From: Prevotella sp. E9-3
GTDB taxonomy: Bacteria; Bacteroidota; Bacteroidia; Bacteroidales; Bacteroidaceae
Reading direction: 5' to 3'
Assembly: GCF_022024015.1 (NCBI RefSeq)
Contig: NZ_CP091786.1
Coordinates: forward strand, 682,001-746,000
Length of the DNA: 64,000 nt
Each line of letters begins with the position of its first letter. Positions within the stretch are counted from its first letter, which is position 1. A program made the translations under genes and the position numbers. Under the pieces are notes generated by a model. The model saw nothing but the letters and a program-made list of their open reading frames with translations. It did no database searches and had not been told where the DNA came from. Below are positions 8,014-16,925 of this stretch, piece after piece.

Positions 8014-9051
8014 ATGGAAGTAATTATCGGACTTTTGATTATTGCTGTTGGCGCATTCTGCCAAAGCAGTTGCTATGTACCTATTAATAAAATAAAGAAC
8101 TGGTCGTGGGAATCGTATTGGATTATCCAAGGTGTATTTGCCTGGTTGCTTCTGCCATTCCTTGGCGCACTGTTGGCTGTTCCTGATGGCGAGTCGTTGT
8201 TTGGATTATTCACTGAGGCTCCCTCGTTCAATGTGTTCATGACCATTCTCTTTGGTATCCTTTGGGGTGTGGGAGGTCTCACTTTCGGTCTTTCCATGCG
8301 CTATTTAGGTGTTGCCCTTGGTCAGTCGATTGCTTTGGGAACCTGTGCCGGACTTGGAACCATCATGGGCCCAGTGCTGTTGAATGTGTTTTTCCCTGAA
8401 CTCAATGCACTCGATTCTCTTACCTTTGCTGTGATTACCGGCGTGGTTGTTACCTTGTTGGGTATTGCTATTATTGGTGTGGCAGGTGCCATGAAGTCGG
8501 CAGCCCTTTCTGAAGAGGAGAAACGTGAGGCGGTGAAGGACTTTAATTTCCCGAAAGGACTGGCAATTGCCTTGTTGGCCGGTTTCATGAGTGGTTGTTT
8601 CAATGTAGGTCTGGAATTTGGTAAGGATATCAATTTCGGTCAGCTTACCGATCCAATGTTCCGTACCCTGCCTGCTACACTGCTTGTTACTTTCGGTGGC
8701 TTCATGACCAATGCACTTTACTGCTTCTTTCAGAACGACAAGAACAATACCTGGGGTGACTACAAGAAAAAGTCGGTATGGTGCAACAACCTCCTGTTCT
8801 GTCTGCTTGCCGGTGCACTGTGGTACTCACAGTTCTTCGGATTGGCTCTTGGAAAGGGATTCCTGAAGGAAAGTCCTACACTCATAACCCTTTCGTTCTG
8901 TATCCTGATGGCGCTGAACGTTGTATTCTCCAATGTGTGGGGTATTATCCTTAAGGAGTGGAAAGGATGCTCGCCGAAGACCATTGCCGTGCTCATTCTT
9001 GGCATCATAGTCTTGGTTGTTTCGTGCTTCCTTCCACAGCTTATAGGATAG
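8014..9051 (+). CDS. rhaT: L-rhamnose:proton symporter
   Basis: 345 aa with ten hydrophobic helices, the size and pattern of the RhaT family (drug/metabolite transporter fold). Family stretches include GAFCQSSCYVPINKIKNWSWE at residues 13-33, GLTFGLSMRYLGVALGQSIA, LLAGFMSGCFNVGLEFG, and YSQFFGLALGKGFL. It brings L-rhamnose across the inner membrane for RhaA and RhaB. It has its own promoter at 7937. Its end lies 22 bases from the end of the convergent GH43 gene, and I see no clear hairpin in that gap. Confidence 0.93.
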   Translation: MEVIIGLLIIAVGAFCQSSCYVPINKIKNWSWESYWIIQGVFAWLLLPFLGALLAVPDGESLFGLFTEAPSFNVFMTILFGILWGVGGLTFGLSMRYLGVALGQSIALGTCAGLGTIMGPVLLNVFFPELNALDSLTFAVITGVVVTLLGIAIIGVAGAMKSAALSEEEKREAVKDFNFPKGLAIALLAGFMSGCFNVGLEFGKDINFGQLTDPMFRTLPATLLVTFGGFMTNALYCFFQNDKNNTWGDYKKKSVWCNNLLFCLLAGALWYSQFFGLALGKGFLKESPTLITLSFCILMALNVVFSNVWGIILKEWKGCSPKTIAVLILGIIVLVVSCFLPQLIG

Positions 9052-9073
9052 TGAGTGTGATAATTATTGTGTT

Positions 9074-11617
9074 TTAGTGATAAACCACCTTACGGTTGCC
9101 TGCAACGTAGATGGTGTGGGGAAGGGCAGAGTCGGGATCGACACGCTGCCCTTTCAAGTTGTACAGATATTCAACTGACGAAGTAGTCTGCTGACCGTCC
9201 TTGTAGGTGCGAGGAGCAGAAATGCCCGAAGGCTTCTCCATTGGGGTGACAGAGAAATTGTCGAATCGTATCACAGAGTTGTGGGTACGGAATCCTGCAC
9301 GTCCGGTGATGAATGGTTTGGAATCCGTATAGACAATCACTGGTTTTTCCATATCGTCGAGATAGCATCGGATGGTAGCTCCCTCTACTTCGACTTTCAT
9401 GTGATGAGGCTGGGTAGGCGACACATTCTTGTTGGCTGTAGCCAAGGTTTGCCATCCGTAATTGTGCTTGCCCAATGCTACCGATGTGGTACCGGCCATG
9501 AAGATGTAGCCCTGGAGGAAATCGGTGCCCAATACAGGATTGTCGTCAGCACCGCCAGTAGAAGCGTTCGTGGTGCGGAAAAGCAGTCCGCCATTCATGG
9601 ATGTGCCTGTATAGATGACGTCACACTCTACAGTATAGTTCGTGAGGTGTATGTCATCGAACCCTCCCATCAGCATTTTACCATAGCCACCAGTTGACTC
9701 AAGTTGACCATCCGCAATGGTCCAGTAGCCTTCTTGGTATCCCCATTCGCTGTTGAATCCATTGTCAAAGTTGTCGGCCATGGCATGAGGACTGATCACG
9801 CCGCGTTTGAACAGGTATTCGCAGATGATGGGCTGTCCGTCAATCACTTCAAGTGTCAGTGTGTGCTTACCGCCAGGAAGTGTGATGTCGTAGATGGGCT
9901 CGCTGACTATTGACGAGTGTGTGGAGGGTAGTGTACGGCTTCCTGTTACGGCCTTTCCGTCTATGAATAGGCGAATATGGGCCTCGGTAGTCGATTTGTA
10001 GGTTAAACTGAGATGGTAGAGATTGTCTTTTTGAATGTTCACCTGATAATCCAGTTTGCTGCCGGCACCACATTTCATGCCATTGGTATTTCCCTTTCCA
10101 ATAGAATAGGAAACGGCACGCACGTCGTCGCTCTTTTCTGTGCACATAGAGGCTGATATAATGCCAGGGATAGGAAGACTGACACCCAGTATGCCGCTGC
10201 CGTCAACGTAGGGGCTGATGGCAATATAGGAGAAGTCGGCTGTCGATGATTGGGTAGAATAACCCACTTTTCCTCCATGCATCTGTGTCGTAATCTGATA
10301 TTTGCGCATGCCGTCAATGTACACTTTAGTAAACCGTCCGTTCTTCTCAATGCGGATGGCATGCCAGCACGATGGGTCGAAGTCTTTTGGAAGCGAAATG
10401 ACACGATTGCTTTTCTCTGAACCATCTTCAACGACAACGACTTCCAATTTCTTTTCAGTAGTATTGATGCGAGCCTCAGCATAATTGTCGGCATCCAGAT
10501 AGGAAAAGACAGCTCCGCAGTATCCGTTGCCGTCAGTTGCGCGTAAGGTAAATTCTGCAGTATATTCGTCGTAGGAATAGTCCCCGAAAATGGCTGTGCA
10601 GTGTCCGTTGCTATTGTCCTGACTCAGGTGATCATTGTCCATGATGTGCCAATTACCTCCGTTTGTCGTCCATTGGCTGCCCAACACGCTGCGTTCAAAA
10701 TAGTCATTAAAAGCAACAAGAGGACGGTCTTGCTCCCAGTCGGTGGGACCCGTCATAATCAGTTTGTCGCCAGAGAAACCAATACGCTCAAAATTGAGCA
10801 GACGTCGGGCCTTGTTGTCCTGTAAGTTATGATAACAGAAGAAATAAGTGTCCAAGTCAGGACCGATGAAGGCTGTTCCGTGTCCCAGTGCTTTGTGGGT
10901 AGGCGTTTCCGTATCGATGAGAATGGGATTCTGGTCACTTTGAGGGCGGAATCCGCTAAGTGGGCCTCCATCGCTGATAGCATAGTCTATTCTGTAGCCA
11001 TTGGTCCATACGTGGTTGCCTGTATAGAGGAGGTAATACAGATTATTGCGTTTGAACACACAAGGACCTTCTGTCCACTGTCCTGTGATGCAGCAGCCTA
11101 AGTCAACATCATTGCCAAAACTCAGATGTGTGGGCATGGTACATCCGCGAATACCTCCATTATTGGCATGGTAGAAATACCAGTTGCCATCATCATCAAT
11201 AAACATAGATCCGTCAATGTCGCGTCCCAGGTTGCCAGTCTGATGAGTGAAAGGGCCAAGCGGACTGTCGCTGGTAAGAAGATAGTGGCCTCCACCGCGT
11301 GGTGAGGTACACATATAGAATTTCCCATTCCAATAAATTACCTCTGGGGCATAAGCCACAGCTGTTGTCTCGTCGGTGCAACAGATATAGGAAGAGGACC
11401 ATTCCATCAAGTCTTTTGAACGCCAACAGTAGATGTTACGGTCGCCGGCACTCACATAGAGGTAGTAATAACCGCGATATTTCATGATGTAAGGATCGCC
11501 CAGGCTTCGGTCTTCCAATCCGGGAAGAACCATAGGGTTGATCCAACCTTCTGCTAGTGAAAAACAGACGTTATTGAACGTCAGAAGCAAGAACGCTATA
11601 ATAAGTATTCTTTTCAT
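9074..11617 (-). CDS. Secreted GH43-family glycosidase with CBM-like and two lectin-like domains
   Basis: 847 aa with signal peptide 1-22. The five-bladed GH43 propeller spans about 24-300: base D41 in LGDPYI, D135 in DIDGSMFID, and acid E183 in TEGPCVFK. Residues about 310-470 are a concanavalin/LamG-like sandwich, 490-610 look like a CBM6/35-type module, and 615-795 hold a second sandwich. The C-terminal tail (LYNLKGQRV ... TIYVAGNRKVVYH) is the type found on exported Prevotella proteins. GH43 enzymes remove arabinose, xylose or galactose units; I cannot fix the substrate. It is second in an operon 35 bases after GH78, so it probably trims the same pectic glycan. Confidence 0.85.
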   Translation of the reverse strand: MKRILIIAFLLLTFNNVCFSLAEGWINPMVLPGLEDRSLGDPYIMKYRGYYYLYVSAGDRNIYCWRSKDLMEWSSSYICCTDETTAVAYAPEVIYWNGKFYMCTSPRGGGHYLLTSDSPLGPFTHQTGNLGRDIDGSMFIDDDGNWYFYHANNGGIRGCTMPTHLSFGNDVDLGCCITGQWTEGPCVFKRNNLYYLLYTGNHVWTNGYRIDYAISDGGPLSGFRPQSDQNPILIDTETPTHKALGHGTAFIGPDLDTYFFCYHNLQDNKARRLLNFERIGFSGDKLIMTGPTDWEQDRPLVAFNDYFERSVLGSQWTTNGGNWHIMDNDHLSQDNSNGHCTAIFGDYSYDEYTAEFTLRATDGNGYCGAVFSYLDADNYAEARINTTEKKLEVVVVEDGSEKSNRVISLPKDFDPSCWHAIRIEKNGRFTKVYIDGMRKYQITTQMHGGKVGYSTQSSTADFSYIAISPYVDGSGILGVSLPIPGIISASMCTEKSDDVRAVSYSIGKGNTNGMKCGAGSKLDYQVNIQKDNLYHLSLTYKSTTEAHIRLFIDGKAVTGSRTLPSTHSSIVSEPIYDITLPGGKHTLTLEVIDGQPIICEYLFKRGVISPHAMADNFDNGFNSEWGYQEGYWTIADGQLESTGGYGKMLMGGFDDIHLTNYTVECDVIYTGTSMNGGLLFRTTNASTGGADDNPVLGTDFLQGYIFMAGTTSVALGKHNYGWQTLATANKNVSPTQPHHMKVEVEGATIRCYLDDMEKPVIVYTDSKPFITGRAGFRTHNSVIRFDNFSVTPMEKPSGISAPRTYKDGQQTTSSVEYLYNLKGQRVDPDSALPHTIYVAGNRKVVYH

Positions 11618-11652
11618 TTTATTTATGGATTAAGGGGTTGTTGGCGTGTTTC

Positions 11653-14600
11653 TTATTTTTTGAGGTATTTCTTTCCGTCAGCAATGTAAATGCCTTTAAC
11701 CTGTTTTGAATTGCTGAAGTTGCGGCCTGCCAGGTCATAGACTGTTTCGGCAGCGCCCAGACCCTCCACGGCGGAGGGTAGGGCGATAGCTGAAATCTTC
11801 AGATGGGTGGTAAAATGATAGGTACCAGAGCCCAGACGGAATATTTTGCAACCATCAGCATAGCCAATGTATTCTATGCCTTCAGACTCTTCAACAGCAA
11901 TATTGTTCTCATAGACAGGAGTCTGTTCGTCGGCTACAGGCAACAGAAGCGTTGCAGTAGTGTTGGCAGGTATGGTACAGTCGTAAGTGAACTCGTCCTG
12001 TGATACAGACTGCCATGCAGAACGGATGTCACCATAATTGCTGTGGTGGTGGCCACGTGCACTGGTGATAAGTTGCTGTCCTTCGGGAAGGGTGGTACGA
12101 CAGTCGGGCTTAGGCTGAAGAATGATGTGGTGGAAACCAGGATCCTGATCATCCCATTCAATACCGAGCATATAGCGATACATCCACTCGCCTACGGCAC
12201 CATAGGCATAATGGTTGAACGAGTTCATGCCAGGATCGCCGAAACCGGTTTCGAGTGTATAGCTATTCCAACGCTCCCAGATAGTGGTAGCACCTTGGTC
12301 AATGCTATAGAGCCAAGAAGGACATTCGCGTTGGAGCAGCAGGTCGTAGGCCAGGTCAGTCATGCCGAAACGTGACAAGGTGGTGTTCAGAATCGCTGTT
12401 CCGGCAAATCCTGTGTTCAACTTATACTTGTTGCGAATGATAGCCTTGCTCAGACGGTCTTTGATGGTGTTAATCTCAGTATCGCCTTCCAGCATATTGT
12501 ATTCAAGGGCCATGAGGAAAGCTGTCTGCGTGTTCTGGCGGATCGTAGGAGTGATATAGCGTGAACGGAACTCGCTCTTGATGTTTTGGTACAATTCCTC
12601 ATACTGTTGAGCTTTCTGAGCATAGATGTCGTTAGGAGTCTGGCTTAATGCTTTCGACATTGTAGCCATGAGCTGCGCATCAAGACCGTAGTAGGCCACT
12701 GCAATGTAACGGGTGTCTGTATTTACAAACGACAGCCAGTCACCCCATGTGAGACCACCGCCATTGTACTTGTAGCCATCGAAAACCTGAGTAGAAAGAT
12801 AATCCATGTAGCGGGTCATTGACTCGTAGTTTTCACGAAGTGCTTCAACGTTGCCAGTCATCATATAGATGTTGTACGGAACAAGGATACCGGCATCTGC
12901 CCATACGCACTGTCCGAAGGGAGTTCCCCAGTTTTCTGGTGCTACGCCAGGATATGCTCCTTCGTTGTTCTGACCATCGCGCATGTCTTGCATCCACTTG
13001 CGGTAGAATGATTCCATGTGAGCATTGAACATGCCTGTGCGTGAGAACACCTGAGTGTCGGCAGTCCATCCCAATCGCTCGTCGCGTTGAGGACAGTCGG
13101 TGGGAATACTGAGCAAGTTGCCTCGCTGTCCCCATGTGATGTTCGAGAACAGTTGGTTCACCATCTCATTGCTCGTCTCCAGCGATCCCAATTCATCGGT
13201 TGAAGAACTGATGGGTTGGGCTTCAATAGCCAGAATTTCAACATCATCGCCTGGAGTAATTTCGCAGTAGCGGAATCCGAAGAAAGTTGTTGATGGGTGG
13301 TACTGTTCGCCGTCTTCATCACCTCGCAGGGTGTAATAGAGAGATGCTTTGGCAGAGCGTAGGTTGGTAAGATAGGGCGTTCCACCAGGGCCGTCATTGC
13401 CACGACTGCGAGAACCATTGTCGTTAAGCATCTCTACAAAGCGCATCTTCAGTCGGTTGCCCGATTTTCCTTTAACCTTGAAGTTTACCCAGCCCACAAT
13501 ATTCTGTCCGAAGTCAAAGAGTACCGATTGGCCTTTCTTTACGGTGATAGGAGCAGGTCCCTGCTGAGTTGTGATGACATTGGCCATACCGAAGTCTGTT
13601 CCCGTTGGGGTGCTGCCTTCATAGATGGTAGCTGTCTTGACTTGTTTGAAATGCTCTGGCAGCAATAGTACATAACCGCCAGTGAAAGCGTTGATCTCGC
13701 CCTTGAAATCGGCGTTCTCGCTCACTGCATTCCAATGACTGTCATCATATTGGGCAGTGGTCCAAGGTTCTATAAGGCGTGCATCGTATATCTCGCCATC
13801 ATAGATGTCGCCCAGTTTCATGGCACCATTCTTGGAAGAAAGCCATGAAAGGTCGCTCACTACCACATCCTGCGAACCGTCACTGTAAGTGATGAGTAGT
13901 TTTGCCAGGAATCCCAGTTCGGGCGAACCGTAGGCGCCATGCATCACAGCTCCTGCCCACCAACCGGTAGTGACGAGCGCGCAGAGCGCATTCTTGCCTT
14001 CACTCATCATAGAGGTGACGTCGTGAGTGCTGTAGAAAACACGTTTGCGGTAGTCGGTCCATCCTGGTTTCATCTCTTCATAAACAGTAGTTCCATCGGG
14101 CTGGAGGTGACCCACACGTTGGCCGTTCATAAAGAGATCATACACACCAAGTCCGCTGGTGAACAGAACGGCAGAAGCCACTTTCTTGTCGATATTGAAT
14201 GTTTTGCGGAACATCGGCATTCCCTTTGTGCGTGTCTGCATCACTTTCCTTTCGGCATTGGGTGATTTTACATGACACATGCGACTACCTTCCAGTTCCT
14301 CAATGTTGGCGTCAAAGAAAAAGTCGGAAGAAAGGGCTTCGAAATCCTCAGAAAGAGTAATCGTAGGCTTTGCGTCCTTGTCATATTCGGTGACCACAAT
14401 ATTGTCGTAGTATGCTTCTTCGCCTGTATTGTTGTCAACACGCATGCCGATATCTCCTTTTACGGCAGAACCTGTGTTGTCGGTGTAGGTGTCAACCAGC
14501 ATATCATCTATGTATGTATAGATTTGATTGCCTTCTACTTCAATTCGGTAGTGGCGTCTGTGGCCTACCAAATCCGACTTTTTAAACTGGGTGAACTGTG

Positions 14601-15765
14601 CATCGTTCCATGTCAGATTGCCATTGATATAGACGTGATGGCGTACGGCAGGATTGGCGTTGTCGTTGCAATTAATCTGCCACATGTGGTAAGTGTTAGC
14701 CGAAGTGTAGGCAAATATCATGGCAGCGGCCGATTTTACAAGATACATGTCGAAGTCAACAGCATAATGAATATTGCTGTCATCTGTCTGTTTCTGCCAT
14801 ACCAGTACATGGTTGTTCTTTGAACCTACGACACGTAGCTTTTCATTATTGGTAAGGGTACCGCCAGTGAAGCTGTTGCCTGATGAGAAATCTTCTGAGA
14901 AAAGTGGGGTGCCATCGGATTTGCTGACGCGGATGTCATCGTAAACACCAATCTCTTCTAGTCCGTCGCGTTCGCCATGGTCTTCGCGCATGCCTACACG
15001 ACCAAACTTAAAGTTACCGGTTCGTTCATCGACTAATACATTATTTATATACGTACGTGCGCGTGAGGCACCTGTCACCTCTATTCGGAGGGTAAACTCG
15101 TCTGTATTGTTTAATGCCACCTTGCCACGAAGGTCAATATTGTCAAGGCAAGCAGGATTGCCATTTGCCCAAACATGTGGACGCAGACGCGGATAGTCGC
15201 CCTCAATGTTCAATTGCCAGAAGTAAAAGTTTGAGGCATCTTGCATGGCAAAACAAAGACCGGCAGCAGTATGCTCAATTTGAACTTTTCCTTCAACGAT
15301 ATAGTCGGTGATTTCTTCTGCAGCGTCTTGTGGACTGAGATCGGTGGCTTTTATCCATTTTGCTCCACTCCAGCCTGAAGCCAACAGACCGGTTTCAAAG
15401 AAGGCTGTCTCTGTAGAGGTGGCTTTCTGACCCTTGTTGTCATTTACTGTGACATGCCAATAATAACGGCTTGCAGGTTGTAATGAAAGAGCCGTTGTGA
15501 CATTAGCCGACTGACTACTCTCAACAATTCCCGAGTCGTAGATGGGATTTGAACCATCGGCATCTTTAGAGACGACGAGCTGGTAGGATGTTTGTACTAC
15601 TCCACGATCATCCGATTGAAGTTGCCAAGAAAACTGGGGTGTGAATGTGTCAATTCCGCTTGGATTGCGTAATGATTGAACACGAAGGTTATCGACAGTC
15701 AGTGCGAATGCTGAAAACCAGCAAACAGTTGCCAATAACAAAGAAATAAAGATTCTTTTGGTCAT
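11653..15765 (-). CDS. Secreted alpha-L-rhamnosidase, GH78, with inserted LamG-like domains
   Basis: 1370 aa with signal peptide 1-21. An N-terminal Fn3-like domain (about 25-125) leads to GAKWIKATD, the usual entry to the GH78 N-terminal sandwich. About 350 extra residues (138-490) with two LamG/concanavalin-like domains then interrupt before MFRKTFNIDKKVASAVLF resumes the family pattern. The catalytic (alpha/alpha)6 region contains DCPQRDERLGW (D895, E896) and GDWLSFVNTDTRY. A C-terminal beta-domain and a tail (VYDLAGRNFS ... GIYIADGKKYLKK) follow. It releases terminal L-rhamnose, feeding RhaT/RhaA/RhaB/RhaD. First gene of the GH78-GH43 operon. Confidence 0.93.
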   Translation of the reverse strand: MTKRIFISLLLATVCWFSAFALTVDNLRVQSLRNPSGIDTFTPQFSWQLQSDDRGVVQTSYQLVVSKDADGSNPIYDSGIVESSQSANVTTALSLQPASRYYWHVTVNDNKGQKATSTETAFFETGLLASGWSGAKWIKATDLSPQDAAEEITDYIVEGKVQIEHTAAGLCFAMQDASNFYFWQLNIEGDYPRLRPHVWANGNPACLDNIDLRGKVALNNTDEFTLRIEVTGASRARTYINNVLVDERTGNFKFGRVGMREDHGERDGLEEIGVYDDIRVSKSDGTPLFSEDFSSGNSFTGGTLTNNEKLRVVGSKNNHVLVWQKQTDDSNIHYAVDFDMYLVKSAAAMIFAYTSANTYHMWQINCNDNANPAVRHHVYINGNLTWNDAQFTQFKKSDLVGHRRHYRIEVEGNQIYTYIDDMLVDTYTDNTGSAVKGDIGMRVDNNTGEEAYYDNIVVTEYDKDAKPTITLSEDFEALSSDFFFDANIEELEGSRMCHVKSPNAERKVMQTRTKGMPMFRKTFNIDKKVASAVLFTSGLGVYDLFMNGQRVGHLQPDGTTVYEEMKPGWTDYRKRVFYSTHDVTSMMSEGKNALCALVTTGWWAGAVMHGAYGSPELGFLAKLLITYSDGSQDVVVSDLSWLSSKNGAMKLGDIYDGEIYDARLIEPWTTAQYDDSHWNAVSENADFKGEINAFTGGYVLLLPEHFKQVKTATIYEGSTPTGTDFGMANVITTQQGPAPITVKKGQSVLFDFGQNIVGWVNFKVKGKSGNRLKMRFVEMLNDNGSRSRGNDGPGGTPYLTNLRSAKASLYYTLRGDEDGEQYHPSTTFFGFRYCEITPGDDVEILAIEAQPISSSTDELGSLETSNEMVNQLFSNITWGQRGNLLSIPTDCPQRDERLGWTADTQVFSRTGMFNAHMESFYRKWMQDMRDGQNNEGAYPGVAPENWGTPFGQCVWADAGILVPYNIYMMTGNVEALRENYESMTRYMDYLSTQVFDGYKYNGGGLTWGDWLSFVNTDTRYIAVAYYGLDAQLMATMSKALSQTPNDIYAQKAQQYEELYQNIKSEFRSRYITPTIRQNTQTAFLMALEYNMLEGDTEINTIKDRLSKAIIRNKYKLNTGFAGTAILNTTLSRFGMTDLAYDLLLQRECPSWLYSIDQGATTIWERWNSYTLETGFGDPGMNSFNHYAYGAVGEWMYRYMLGIEWDDQDPGFHHIILQPKPDCRTTLPEGQQLITSARGHHHSNYGDIRSAWQSVSQDEFTYDCTIPANTTATLLLPVADEQTPVYENNIAVEESEGIEYIGYADGCKIFRLGSGTYHFTTHLKISAIALPSAVEGLGAAETVYDLAGRNFSNSKQVKGIYIADGKKYLKK

Positions 15766-15808
15766 AATTGATAATTTTATAGTTAGGTAAATTTGTAATA
15801 TTTGCCAG

Positions 15809-15873
15809 CAAAATTATGAATTTTACTTTTTGGAAAATGAAAATTTTGATTCAAGAAATAGCAAAATCTGGTA
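15809..15873 (-). promoter_or_regulatory. GH78 promoter with candidate rhamnose operator
   Basis: The minus-strand -7 box TAATTTTG is at 15809-15816. AATCAAAA (minus, 15844-15851) lies 27 bases upstream and TACCAGAT (minus, 15866-15873) 49 bases upstream. This mirrors rhaB (28 and 49) and rhaD (28 and 49). Confidence 0.45.
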
Positions 15874-15950
15874 ACAGGGGGATTATCCCCATTTTGTTAC
15901 TATTCCATTTGATACGCGAACTTTGTTTTTTGAGAAATACTACCTATTTC

Positions 15951-15981
15951 TTGTTTGTTTGCGGGAAATTGGCTAATTTTG
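15951..15981 (+). promoter_or_regulatory. Promoter of nadK
   Basis: TTG (15951-15953), 20 bases, TAATTTTG (15974-15981). Leader of about 27 bases to ATG 16012. Confidence 0.65.
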
Positions 15982-16011
15982 CAGGCAGAACGATTATGTC
16001 TTTTTCGTACT

Positions 16012-16896
16012 ATGCCTACAAAGAGTTTTAGGTTTGCCATTTTCGGCAACGTTTATCAGCAACACAAGTCATTAGCCATTAAACAGCTTGTTGATTGTTT
16101 GCATCAGCACAATGCAGAGATTGTGATTGATGATGAGTATTATGACTTCTTATGTTGCAGTGAACTGATTTCATTGGATGAAGTTGAAACGTTTACTGGT
16201 TCAGACTTTGAAGCCGATTTTGCTGTTTCTATGGGCGGTGATGGAACATTACTGATGACTGCCAGTCGTGTGCGTGACAAACAGATTCCCATTGTAGGCG
16301 TCAATATGGGGCGACTCGGTTTCCTGGCAGATGTAAGTGCTGCCGATATAGAAGATACTGTGGATGCTCTCTATCGAGGCGACTATTCGGTTGAAGACCG
16401 TGCCCTGATTCATGTAGAAACAGATGGCGAACCCATTGAAGGTTACGATTGTGCATTGAATGATGTGTCGATTCTGAAACGTGACTCGGCATCGATGATT
16501 TCTATCCGTGCATCTATCGATGGTGAGTATCTGATCACTTATCAGGCTGATGGACTGATTGTTTCTACACCTACTGGTTCAACAGCCTATTCACTTTCCA
16601 ATGGTGGCCCTATCACAGTTCCAGGAACGGGCGTACTGCTGCTTACAGCCGTTGCTCCCCATTCGCTGAATGTGCGTCCTATTGTATTGCCAGACTCAGC
16701 CGAGATTGAACTGACAGTGAGCAGTCGCAGCCATTCATTCCTGGTGGCCATAGACGGTCGTAGTGGTAAACTGCCTGAAGGCACAACACTTAGGTTGACG
16801 AAAGCACCTTACAAGGTGAAAGTGGTGAAAAGACGTGAAACAAGCTATTTCTCCATGTTGCGCGAAAAAATGATGTGGGGAGCTGATGTCAGATAG
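16012..16896 (+). CDS. nadK: NAD kinase
   Basis: 294 aa, cytoplasmic. It makes NADP from NAD with ATP. The nucleotide motif GGDG is at residues 75-78 (SMGGDGTLL), followed by the NDVSILK and TPTGSTAYSLSNGGPI blocks of the PpnK family. The in-frame frame extends upstream to a TTG at 15955, but that lies upstream of the -7 box, so ATG 16012 (MPTKSFRFAIFG) is the start. The ABC exporter gene follows within 30 bases, probably co-transcribed. Confidence 0.95.
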   Translation: MPTKSFRFAIFGNVYQQHKSLAIKQLVDCLHQHNAEIVIDDEYYDFLCCSELISLDEVETFTGSDFEADFAVSMGGDGTLLMTASRVRDKQIPIVGVNMGRLGFLADVSAADIEDTVDALYRGDYSVEDRALIHVETDGEPIEGYDCALNDVSILKRDSASMISIRASIDGEYLITYQADGLIVSTPTGSTAYSLSNGGPITVPGTGVLLLTAVAPHSLNVRPIVLPDSAEIELTVSSRSHSFLVAIDGRSGKLPEGTTLRLTKAPYKVKVVKRRETSYFSMLREKMMWGADVR

Positions 16897-16925
16897 GTTG
16901 ATTGTTGAATCATATAGTATTGAAA

